Origin: an uncultured Fibrobacter sp.
GTDB taxonomy: Bacteria; Fibrobacterota; Fibrobacteria; Fibrobacterales; Fibrobacteraceae
Direction of reading: 5' to 3'
Assembly (NCBI GenBank): GCA_946183925.1
Contig: CAMHDS010000017.1
Coordinates: 1-36,071 of the forward strand
Length of the DNA: 36,071 bases
In this document: one piece after another, positions 17,701 to 24,950 of the stretch
Layout of the letters: each line of letters starts with the position of its first letter
Numbering within the stretch: position 1 is the first letter of the stretch
Notes under the pieces: model-generated
What the model saw: only the letters and a program-made list of their open reading frames with translations
Database searches by the model: none
Told to the model about the DNA's origin: nothing
Position numbers and translations under genes: made by a program

Positions 17701-20700
17701 ACATCCAAAAGTTCCCCAGGCCCAACCGCAATCAACATATTCTATATTCGTATGTAATTTCCTTATCACCACTAAATCCAGCTGTTTCCTGTGTCTCTTT
17801 ATAGCCAAACTGAACCTTTTGGGGGCATAGCCGTAGATTCTTTGCGTTCCCGAAACAGACGCATTCAGAGTCACTCCATTACGCAAATCCGTAGGCAAAT
17901 ATTTTGCGGCGATATCAGCCCTCACCAGATAATCGGGAACGGGAACGTAGCGATTTTTCCCATTGTCGTCGAATGCCTCGGAAACTACCAATTTTACTCC
18001 ATCACCGGATGCCGGAACCATCTTCTTGAGCGAAACCGTGATATCGGAAGATTTAGTTTTTTTACGGTTTTCATCCGTTTCACTGGCATCGATCACAATC
18101 CTGTATTTCCCGGGTTCTACCGCGAATCCGTCCATATCCTTCGCGTCCCAGAGTACGGAATAGGCACTCTTATTTGTATTCGCCCTAGTGTAAACGGAAT
18201 CCAGCAACGTTCTAACGGTATTCCCCTCCATGTCCACAATCCTGGCGGAAACATAGGCGTCCCTGTACAATATTCCATAGGGGATATTCATGGAGCCCAG
18301 GTCATATAACCGCACTTCTCCCGTATCGGCAATGGCGGAATCCGTCGAATTGTCTATGATGTAGAACTCCGGCAGGGCGTTGAGCGATATTTCCATTTCA
18401 GGCAATATAAGCGTCACTACGGTGTCGATCAAGGTGGCATAGGGGTTGTCGCGGACGTTCTGCACCACTTCCGCATGGAGAGTGACCTTTCCTGCCGGTG
18501 GGTAGGATTTAGATGAAGTTATTCCATTCCAGGTGTAATTCAATCCGTAGCTTTTAGGATTGACCGTCCAGCCCATAGTCCAGGGGTCCACTGCAGAGGA
18601 GAGTTCGGAACCCATGAAGACAAAACCGCTTTGATTGCCGGAACCGAAATAAACGGGAACATCGCTATTTCCCAAGGTACTTCTTCCGGCAATACGGAAC
18701 ATCCCCGAAGAGCGCATCGCCACATGGCCACCAGTTCCAGAAAGCGTCATCACCCTGTCCGTATATGTGGGGAATTGCCAAATCGGATAGTCTGACAGAT
18801 ACGCCCCTGCGGAAGACTGCATGGAGGTAAAATCAGAAACCTTTTCAACAACCTTGCAACCGTTATCGAGATTGCGTACGCCATCGGATGCAAGGCAAGT
18901 TTCGCCAAATGCGCCTGAATCAAAGAATATGTCCAGAGAATCCGACACGGCAAGACCGTTCCATTGCAGGTGATACAAGCCCTCTTTTTCGTAGAACCAT
19001 ACTCCCTTCTGCAAAGTCGTATCCGCAGGTTCTCCGTAGAACGGATTGGCAAAAACGCGATCCGTGGACTTGTCGAAAAGGCCCCTTCCCTTGGAATCTT
19101 CGGCATATATCCGCAACAGATAGCCGTCCTTAAAGTTCCCGCCCAGCCAAAGCGACATCGAAAGGGAATCTTTTCCCACCTCCACAAGCGTAGAGGATAA
19201 TTCGAAAGTGACCTTCGGGACATCCCCGGCAGAGTTCACCTCATCAACAGTCACCAAGGCTGAATCGGAGCGCCATTCACAATCTGCGCACGACCTTGTT
19301 GAAAGTTCGATATATATTTTTGACTCTGTGAAGCCTATATTGTGCAAATAACCCAAAACCCCTTCGGTACTCTGCGCCGTTTTGGATATGTAAGAACTAT
19401 CTTCAGAACGGTTCGAAGATAAAACGGCAATATTTTCCGTCAGCCATTCATCGGAATTCTCGTAACGATAGCGAAGCCTGTAAACGGTCGTATTTTCGGC
19501 GCTTGCCGAAGCAGGCGGTGCAATTCCCACAATGGGAATGTATTCTGCAGTGAGAAACTCCTTGTCTTCTGCAGGAGACACGATTTCGGGATAGCGGTCG
19601 CCCACATGGAAAAGGTCCGTGCGGACACTTGAGTTCCCGGCGGCATCTAGGCATACGGCCTCGAGATAGCGTTTGCCATTTCGTTCTCCCACGGCAACGG
19701 CAGGAATATCAAACCTGACCGTATCGGTTTTTAGGATACCCTCGCTGACATTACGCCATAAGCCGTCAGCATCGCCTCCAAGAACGTGGTAATGGCAGCG
19801 CATCCCCGTGCGGTTTGTCGCGATGTCATCCGATTCCGAAACATTGAGAGTCGCAGCAAAATCCTTCACCGAATCGGGATAGACAAGGCGTGCGCTTACC
19901 AGGCTCAAAATTTTCGGGGAGGCGCGGTCAATACGGATTTTCTTTGCATACTCGTAATCCCGCCTATTTTTCGCTTCGTCACGAACATTCGCACGGAGGA
20001 TGTAGTCGCCATCCTGCAATCGCATCCCCGACATTTCCGTCCATGTTCCATACCCCACATTACTTGCGTCCCTGACCCATACGGAATCACCAGCCCGGTC
20101 AACTTTGGATACGTCATCCACATGCGCAAAGTCCCAACCGATAGTCACTGCGGTAGAATCGCGACCACCTAACAGTTCATTCACAGTGTAGCCTATTTGA
20201 AGAAGACGGTCTTCCGAAACGTATTCATAATCCGAATTACGGGCAGGACGTGAGAGATTTGCATTTTTTTCAGCACTGAAAGAATCTAGCGGAGTTCCTC
20301 CAACGCTACCAAAGACCAATTCGGGTGCAGTCCTGTCAACACGAAACTCTACCGATTTTTCCGCAACATTGAAACGGTAATCATCGAGTCGACTCCAGTC
20401 GGCGTCTCCATCGTTTCCGCCTGCTATTTTCGATACAAGCTCGCTGGCATAGTCGTACGCGTCAAGATTCGGTGCAGCATAGTCGATGGTGGTTGCCTTT
20501 ACCCGATAAAGCCCGTCTTGCAGGTTTTCCCTATTCGGAACTTTATCCCATGCCACGGCGAAATCTTTAGAAGTGACATCATATAACGAGGGCATCGCCG
20601 TTACAAAAGAAAAACCATTGCCGTTACTTTTCTCCAATTGCCACCGCATGGCCCGAATGTCTGGAGTAGTAGAATCGCCCCAGGCAACACGGGCGATAAA

Positions 20701-23676
20701 TACGGAACTGTCAGGATTCATGCATGGTTTGTCAACCGAAAGATCAAAATTTGGCGGTGTGACATCCACATTAAAGGGCACATCATAGACATCGTTGCTG
20801 TCATTGCTTTCTCCGGCGGAATTGTGGGTAATGGCATTGAACACCCAATGGTATTCACCTTCGGAAAGGTCGCGATGGGATATCCTAGAGCGATAAATAT
20901 TCCCGCTTCCTTCGCTCCGCAAAAAATCCATATCCTGTAAGTCGCCATATGATTTTCTTACATCACCCTCAACATACCATACGGAATCACGCATTCCTTC
21001 AACAGAGAATCCCTGATAATCAAGGACACTGGCATAGGCTTCAAAGCCAGAGATTTCGTTCACGACCACATCACGCTTGGGCCATATAGGCACAAGCAGG
21101 TCATCCGTCGCCTTAAACAGATAATAGAACCGCTGCGTGTTCGAAAGGCCAATCTTGTTTACAGTAGAAATCGTGACCGTGTTCTGGTTGTCCTTCTGGA
21201 TTGCCAACAAATTGTCATACCCGTACTTTCGCGGTTCAAAGTCGAACTGACCATTTTTCTTGACGGGGTGACGGACCTTGCCTTGTTTGCCAACAGTTTT
21301 ATCAATAGCCCAATTTCCGCCACCGGAGCGTTTGTATACAGTACATGCAGTATCACTATTTTCCGGTTCCGTAATATCGCACTCCCATGCGATTTCCTCC
21401 TGATAGTTGAAATTCATGCGTATCTGACGCAATCGGTGCGGCATCAGGTCGTCAACGACGAAGGAATATTTTTCAATCCAGTTGTCCACTGTAATTGCAG
21501 GGACTTCGTAGCGTTCCACATGACGAATGGGGACGGATTTCTTAGCCAGTTCACCACTAGGAGTAAGACCGTCCACTTTTTCCCAGCGGTCAACCTTCAC
21601 GCCCATCTTCGACCAGTCGGATTCAGATTTGAATTTCAAAGGGGCTACACGAAAACCAGCAAAATTTTGCTGTAAAAACGAACCGTAAACATACGACGTA
21701 TCATTGTAAACCGAATCTCCATTTTCATTCACACCATTATACAAGGTATCTATCAAGCCATCTTCACCCATTTGCGTCACAAGGGTGTCGCGAGCAGTCA
21801 ACACAGGGAGATTGCCATACAAGCCAACTTCGCACAACAATTCCCCACTTGTTTTTTCTGATTCATAATAACAAGCAGGATTCACCTTCTTCAAAGAATC
21901 CGCAGACACATACAGTCCCATGTTTACAAAGGGCTTCTCATAGAGGAAATCTTCCATGAGATACGGCCCATACGAAGCAATTTCTCCTGAAGCCTTGGCA
22001 AATGAATTAGAATCCGCCCTCCACTTCTTTTGGAAGTGACTCAATACAGGCAACCTATGCGAAAAGTTCAAATCACCAAATCCTGCAATAGTAACCAGCC
22101 CTAGTCCAGAAGCCCCAAGAATCGTCGCATAAGTACCAAAAGCAGCCGCCTTAGCAGCCTTTAAAGCTGGTTGATTCCAAAATAATGAAGCCTCTAAGGC
22201 CATGGATGTTACGCCTGCAGCCAGCAAAATGATATATGCGTTTTCAATATATGAACCCAAGGAGAATAGTTCTTCCGTATTGTACAACAACCAATCAAGA
22301 CCCTCGTAATCTTGAAAATCGGAAAAAGACGAGTTTAGCATCACGTTTCCATTATACGATTCCTTTCTCACATCGCTCCGCGAATCATTAAATATTGTGG
22401 TATTAGTTCCTTTACCCGACCAACTCGGAATCAAAGCCGTTCCATGTTCCTCCAAGGTTATTCCCGCCAGAAAACCATAACTCATGCTCGCTAAAGTATT
22501 ATAAACCCGTTCCTTATCCGAACCTCCATTCAAAAGATGGGTCAACGCATTGCTGATAGGAACAGATATTGATTTCGGAACGACCAGCTGGAAATCGGAG
22601 CCTTTACTTCTGCCAGGATCAGTAAAAGTCAAGCCGTCAACACCATACAACATACGAAATGATGGCTGTCCCTCAAAGAACCCCCTTGATTTTAAATTAA
22701 CCACGTTATCAGCATTCCCAGAATAAGGGTCTATATAGGCGGTCAGCGAGTCTGATTTAGAATAATCAAAACCATTTCCAAGAATTCCTAATATTCCTTT
22801 TCCCACCAAGGGTTGTGCAACAGCACTCCACGTCGGCATAAAAATTCCAAGAAGCGCAAGGTCAGCAGATAAAGCATCCAAACCCATCAAATATGCAGCA
22901 ACGGCAAATCCTTCCATAGCGATCGTTTCCGTTACCCAATTTTTCACAAGTTGCTCATAGTCTACATCTTTTAAGTACAGCAAAAGATTCAGAGCGCCGG
23001 TCCCCTCATGCGGAGAATCAAGCGTTACAACCTTATCCACATCGAAATTGTAACCCATTCCCTGCACATATTCACGACTCGCGACTCCGCCCATGGAGTG
23101 GGAAACCAATATGTATCTTGAAGGAATCTTGCGGTAGGAATCGAAGCTATCTTTTCTATAACGATTTAACGTATCTTGTCCCTTCGCATGGACTTCCTGT
23201 ATTTCTTCAAAAAGAGAACGGCGGGCGGAACATTTATTACGCCCCTTCCATGTTCTCTTGCCGATTTCATTGCCATTATTAGATGGTGAATTTGCCGGAT
23301 TTGTAAAAGGTCGTTGGAGGTATACAAGGTTCTCATAATCCCCTTCAAACAAGGTATCCTGAATCCATGGTTTAAGTTCCGCAATCATCCCTGTAGCCGA
23401 AGATGTTGAATCATCCGAAATCAAGCCCTCGGAGAACTTACCGCCAATTCTCCTATTCGGGTCAAGAGAATAATACTTATACGCTTCTTGATATTGCTCT
23501 TCCTTGGGAAATCCATTCTTTTCATGTTTGATATCCCCGTTTTCACAGTCCAATCCTCCCCAATGCGAACCCGCACCATGAATAAGCACCAGATTATATT
23601 CATTCAACGATTCCATCGGAATGGCAATGGCTACAATTTCCAAAGTCATCAACAAAAAGAGAAGTTTCTTCAACAT
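11800..23676 (-). CDS. Giant secreted lipase-like multidomain protein with CBM3-like repeats
   Basis: 3958 aa. A signal-like N-terminus leads to a PGAP1/triacylglycerol-lipase-type alpha/beta hydrolase: LVLIHGAGSHWGG (27-41), nucleophile elbow SHSMGG with Ser194, and TLDSPHEGTGA (218-228, possible Asp220). Hydrophobic stretches lie near 250-310 and 475-535. Ig-like modules with D-x-(T/A)-(P/S)-P starts occur around 980-1360, a FlgD-like module at about 1790-1890 (LWDAKDMDGFAVEPGKYRIVI), a concanavalin-like LamG at about 3207-3396, a galactose-binding-like or CBM6-like module at 3415-3534 and two CBM3-like modules at 3557-3695 and 3704-3852 (LRPRIRLKNVSDETVNGYSVRYYF; ADWSPWNAGDDPSY). The last 85 residues resemble a T9SS type A sorting domain. 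It is probably exported to the surface. The substrate is unknown. Confidence 0.8.
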   Translation of the reverse strand: MLKKLLFLLMTLEIVAIAIPMESLNEYNLVLIHGAGSHWGGLDCENGDIKHEKNGFPKEEQYQEAYKYYSLDPNRRIGGKFSEGLISDDSTSSATGMIAELKPWIQDTLFEGDYENLVYLQRPFTNPANSPSNNGNEIGKRTWKGRNKCSARRSLFEEIQEVHAKGQDTLNRYRKDSFDSYRKIPSRYILVSHSMGGVASREYVQGMGYNFDVDKVVTLDSPHEGTGALNLLLYLKDVDYEQLVKNWVTETIAMEGFAVAAYLMGLDALSADLALLGIFMPTWSAVAQPLVGKGILGILGNGFDYSKSDSLTAYIDPYSGNADNVVNLKSRGFFEGQPSFRMLYGVDGLTFTDPGRSKGSDFQLVVPKSISVPISNALTHLLNGGSDKERVYNTLASMSYGFLAGITLEEHGTALIPSWSGKGTNTTIFNDSRSDVRKESYNGNVMLNSSFSDFQDYEGLDWLLYNTEELFSLGSYIENAYIILLAAGVTSMALEASLFWNQPALKAAKAAAFGTYATILGASGLGLVTIAGFGDLNFSHRLPVLSHFQKKWRADSNSFAKASGEIASYGPYLMEDFLYEKPFVNMGLYVSADSLKKVNPACYYESEKTSGELLCEVGLYGNLPVLTARDTLVTQMGEDGLIDTLYNGVNENGDSVYNDTSYVYGSFLQQNFAGFRVAPLKFKSESDWSKMGVKVDRWEKVDGLTPSGELAKKSVPIRHVERYEVPAITVDNWIEKYSFVVDDLMPHRLRQIRMNFNYQEEIAWECDITEPENSDTACTVYKRSGGGNWAIDKTVGKQGKVRHPVKKNGQFDFEPRKYGYDNLLAIQKDNQNTVTISTVNKIGLSNTQRFYYLFKATDDLLVPIWPKRDVVVNEISGFEAYASVLDYQGFSVEGMRDSVWYVEGDVRKSYGDLQDMDFLRSEGSGNIYRSRISHRDLSEGEYHWVFNAITHNSAGESNDSNDVYDVPFNVDVTPPNFDLSVDKPCMNPDSSVFIARVAWGDSTTPDIRAMRWQLEKSNGNGFSFVTAMPSLYDVTSKDFAVAWDKVPNRENLQDGLYRVKATTIDYAAPNLDAYDYASELVSKIAGGNDGDADWSRLDDYRFNVAEKSVEFRVDRTAPELVFGSVGGTPLDSFSAEKNANLSRPARNSDYEYVSEDRLLQIGYTVNELLGGRDSTAVTIGWDFAHVDDVSKVDRAGDSVWVRDASNVGYGTWTEMSGMRLQDGDYILRANVRDEAKNRRDYEYAKKIRIDRASPKILSLVSARLVYPDSVKDFAATLNVSESDDIATNRTGMRCHYHVLGGDADGLWRNVSEGILKTDTVRFDIPAVAVGERNGKRYLEAVCLDAAGNSSVRTDLFHVGDRYPEIVSPAEDKEFLTAEYIPIVGIAPPASASAENTTVYRLRYRYENSDEWLTENIAVLSSNRSEDSSYISKTAQSTEGVLGYLHNIGFTESKIYIELSTRSCADCEWRSDSALVTVDEVNSAGDVPKVTFELSSTLVEVGKDSLSMSLWLGGNFKDGYLLRIYAEDSKGRGLFDKSTDRVFANPFYGEPADTTLQKGVWFYEKEGLYHLQWNGLAVSDSLDIFFDSGAFGETCLASDGVRNLDNGCKVVEKVSDFTSMQSSAGAYLSDYPIWQFPTYTDRVMTLSGTGGHVAMRSSGMFRIAGRSTLGNSDVPVYFGSGNQSGFVFMGSELSSAVDPWTMGWTVNPKSYGLNYTWNGITSSKSYPPAGKVTLHAEVVQNVRDNPYATLIDTVVTLILPEMEISLNALPEFYIIDNSTDSAIADTGEVRLYDLGSMNIPYGILYRDAYVSARIVDMEGNTVRTLLDSVYTRANTNKSAYSVLWDAKDMDGFAVEPGKYRIVIDASETDENRKKTKSSDITVSLKKMVPASGDGVKLVVSEAFDDNGKNRYVPVPDYLVRADIAAKYLPTDLRNGVTLNASVSGTQRIYGYAPKRFSLAIKRHRKQLDLVVIRKLHTNIEYVDCGWAWGTFGCSEEGQKTQDKIYTDVLSFTSVSRSKTLNVNKLAKDDDGDYGYNDDSYDENYFDIVVFTMSGWEKFKKEKSISGITSVGEFDDALSSSYKIWSLSKVMSNSQKFMIPLPKSSQKNFTFPSSRLDEHCSVEIEQFYLKNFCSYGDSETTAKYDPNANLFNVKMTGMGEDGFYAEKVQINSYSDRERYHYIRFNVELTIPDSYWDAPFGMDNLVNRTIRFDHTNKTIFSESASSTDGYWAALQSSSNVQSFIDEGSYFDGTSWKFDRTYGLLTPYEMQALPFLPAQKFHGGENTFLFADEDGTHQQPSYFDLKFYGPRSDSDYFKAIVLGNPLESTTGCDYGNATNYDAAYQLAIDGYVHNPRCQASVTSKNGEPDSIRTPLYDAGYVYFYVGRNLKWSDGSQKTIAFPAPTNVLDTISGKCTNNEEWSKVKETASCKKYYKGGSKIHYYLDDFDDNTWTSIYTSDGIIKNPVNSPAHFHTPNDIAYLDQSRMGKSTAVSNLLIRPNASNYKDNSFFVSLDTLAKLKGEKNGYSVETMDARLSASDAKKARFSTAFDTLYFDARDTIIKNKFYRESLDSVSRIPTQMKPVNLPLNYFYRGFHSWIKNPKVDDIDILHLDSTEHSHFAISNEKTSDNRVIKFKDAKDIEVARPKELVELKAYLTSGQKYQLSYLKGGTYYVIKDTVASVSGSHRLAWFDVNRLQGNTQFLLTWGGESDKLYYTNYNLYVGSDVNPDNENIVQSLFGELTVTFPTNSLQKSEDVTVRTAEVDDYPFEEFNNMPLTGPVMEVLPSMEFNDTTKLPRIQMRISKAEMDSKGVTPQTLTLYKIDFENKKFVPLTNALYGYLKADGSAAVSTGSSEKATCSAWNSGECFPGDEKWEYILISAETKTFSVFAAMSSALANSPDFNLEILPEVATSTERIVKVKGISNYALYVDNDSLWNDKGDQTPAVLLDYTTDSDGFAHISLPSRTGSIDTTYIFVVALSDQDASGNSVELPAAPAVARAITVPSEFACSVASDSLWLGLDNGYMAYGASCNHPGVGTVSLYREGKVVAEIHGNIPDTLIYDGSRVYGASVVGKIANGVYESRYLGVSSLGTERQLAGPLVYTDSVRPSVEGFDVQESFEILDRVFTVTAKVRDSESGVAAVTVSPEFGGTSLEKTTLQPDSLGNVSLNLRMSRKSIAGCIGCRLKLSFRAEDYGHNHADTTFITERLYPYPGELALWYPAREGAGRTAHEFLGTGHDLNLSSIRSPWQSDAGIYFGGTGDRAAGAGRVDLGTTGSYTLEARIKRGHSTDTWNEILSFAGPGGLSIKLSQKGRSLKLSEGGREWFSGEVLSASTKTWEHVAVVSDSSGVRFYVDGERVKSVPDGIAAERELYGTLTLGGTSGNSFVGNIADVRFYSGALTDAEIATLSVPATDDGDPSSVIVVAVKDMDVLDGFSGQFSCAVAGNRYLLAGSAHSRLRVTVNVETAGSYRIVAYARSANLSSADVSVGEGSLLSGQISLSGVWRTTEISGVSLSLSRGIHTLSLDVPEGVQLGGIALTRGSVSPSMIAWGRSSFDMVPATVNPPKILTSLKFDGFGDHSMLRPRIRLKNVSDETVNGYSVRYYFRGEDPSQVQVAAFYPYATSGLAVHSESARTGYAEWNFAGESLAPRDSAFYGEGPHFGLYNADWSPWNAGDDPSYVAAAEYGFAEDAGIVVLDRDNNLIGGRCAEMEDETSVVTKARILASDMRNDNQASEIHFKVENLGNVALRNFDIRYYFYVEEGLAPIMDINHLASCSTAELTSLGGGRWQVNVHCGGAIGAGNSMENPVNISLHLSGWANIWNASDDPGHAGLSGDMSEARGICVFDSLGNRIYGESPQWPESSVIAEELPNGGSGTNPDNGYHGDVAIPIARTEDGLVLTLDAWTSLSMDLVNAVGVPIKSIFNGTLAPGEQLVQVDWTGINMRTTYLVLKVNGTIKTTRLLSLM

Positions 23677-23712
23677 GAAATTCCTTCATACCCTCTAGCA
23701 CGGGGTTATTTC

Positions 23713-24693
23713 CTATTTAATGTTAATGTTTTCTTCAGAGTAGTAAACAGTATCCCCAGAACTCGGATACAGCATAGTCCGGCCACTTGTAAACTCTTCA
23801 AAATAAATTTCAAACAAGGGCTTATCTCCTATTTCACCATCATCATACATTTTGTAAATCTGGTGACCGACACCGATATAATTACCGTAAAAACGAAGAC
23901 TATTGTAAAAACATTCCGGTAGACCGCAGCCTTTCGTTTGCAAAGAATCCAAAACGTTTTTATTTTCATCAATCATCAAAATTTTTCCATTTTTTTCATC
24001 CAAACATCTAAACCCATCTTCAGTCCACCGAATATCGTTGCATTCAGCTACCCACTTTGATTCTCCGGTTGGTTCCCACCTTGCAATAGAATTCTCTGCA
24101 ATATCCCAAACGTAAAAAACTCGATTTTTATATTCAAGCCCCAGATTGATATCATGAAGAGACAAAATTTTCTTATCTTTAAAAAGTCCACTATGAAATT
24201 CTGTTAGATAATCAGTACTATCAACACGTTCAGAATAAACATTTATTTTGGAAAGTGTCTTATCATTTAAAAATTTCCACGAGGCAAGCTCAACAATATT
24301 TGAGAAGCCATCCTTTCCCTGTACATAATATAAAATCAAGCTATCTTCTATCTGGTCAATACTTTCTTTCATTTCGTATTTAGGAAAGTCTATTCTCTTA
24401 TACACAGTATCTTTGTTTACATTCACAAGATACGCTAAATAACCCGTTACACGAAATTCTTCGTCTCGTCCCTGAATGTACGACGAATAGAATTCAACTG
24501 TTTCCCAATTGAAAAAATCCAGCATTATGGTACTATCATTGACCATGTAAAAATGACGGCCTATCGAAATTCCACTATCAATGATTTTTTCATCGCTACA
24601 GCTCGTACACCCCCACATGCTTACGCATGTAAATGCAGTTATAGCTGCCACAATCAGCCTTTTAATTTCAAACTTTTTCAACAGATGTTTCAT
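23713..24693 (-). CDS. Putative lipoprotein of unknown function
   Basis: 326 aa. The N-terminus (KRLIVAAITAFTCVSMWGC) is a signal peptide with a probable but imperfect lipobox (Trp at -2; Cys near 29). The mature protein is rich in aromatic and acidic residues and has repeated short strands such as KILMIDENKNVLDSL and RVFYVWDIAENSIARWEP, suggesting a beta-propeller-like fold. I do not recognise the family. A strong AAGGAG eight bases before the ATG fixes the start. It overlaps by ATGA with an upstream lipase fragment and ends 36 bases before the giant lipase gene, so it is cotranscribed with it. A role as a partner or protector of the lipase is speculation. Confidence 0.75.
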   Translation of the reverse strand: MKHLLKKFEIKRLIVAAITAFTCVSMWGCTSCSDEKIIDSGISIGRHFYMVNDSTIMLDFFNWETVEFYSSYIQGRDEEFRVTGYLAYLVNVNKDTVYKRIDFPKYEMKESIDQIEDSLILYYVQGKDGFSNIVELASWKFLNDKTLSKINVYSERVDSTDYLTEFHSGLFKDKKILSLHDINLGLEYKNRVFYVWDIAENSIARWEPTGESKWVAECNDIRWTEDGFRCLDEKNGKILMIDENKNVLDSLQTKGCGLPECFYNSLRFYGNYIGVGHQIYKMYDDGEIGDKPLFEIYFEEFTSGRTMLYPSSGDTVYYSEENINIK

Positions 24694-24920
24694 ACTCTGT
24701 TCTCCTTAAAACTTTTTCTTCGCTTTTTACTACAAAATAACAGCAAACCAAGCTGCATATTCAATGCACCAGTTCCTTCATGCGGACTATCTAGAGTAAT
24801 TATCTTATCCACATCGCCATTGTAGAAGTTGCCCTGCACGTACTCTCGGGAAACGACTCCGCCCATGGAATGGCCGATAAGGATGTAACAAGAAGAAAGC
24901 GGATAATACAAATCAAGCAA
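24690..24920 (-). pseudogene. Remnant of a second giant-lipase gene (nucleophile-elbow region only)
   Basis: An open stretch of 76 codons from a TTG encodes YILIGHSMGGVVSREYVQG and DKIITLDSPHEGTGALN, clearly homologous to residues 188-230 of the giant lipase, but the sequence before and after is missing. On one side it abuts the stop of the M6-like gene within 30 bases; on the other it ends in a basic tail and a TGA overlapping the lipoprotein ATG. It is too short to be a hydrolase: no oxyanion segment and no plausible His. It marks a past duplication and deletion at this locus. It might still be translated as a coupling leader for the lipoprotein. Confidence 0.75.
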
Positions 24921-24950
24921 CCCGATTCTCTAGGATTTCTGAATGGAGTG

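Noticed and set aside
24690..24920. Fragment as a functional small lipase
   Set aside because: Only the nucleophile region remains; the oxyanion segment and any acid-His partners are missing.
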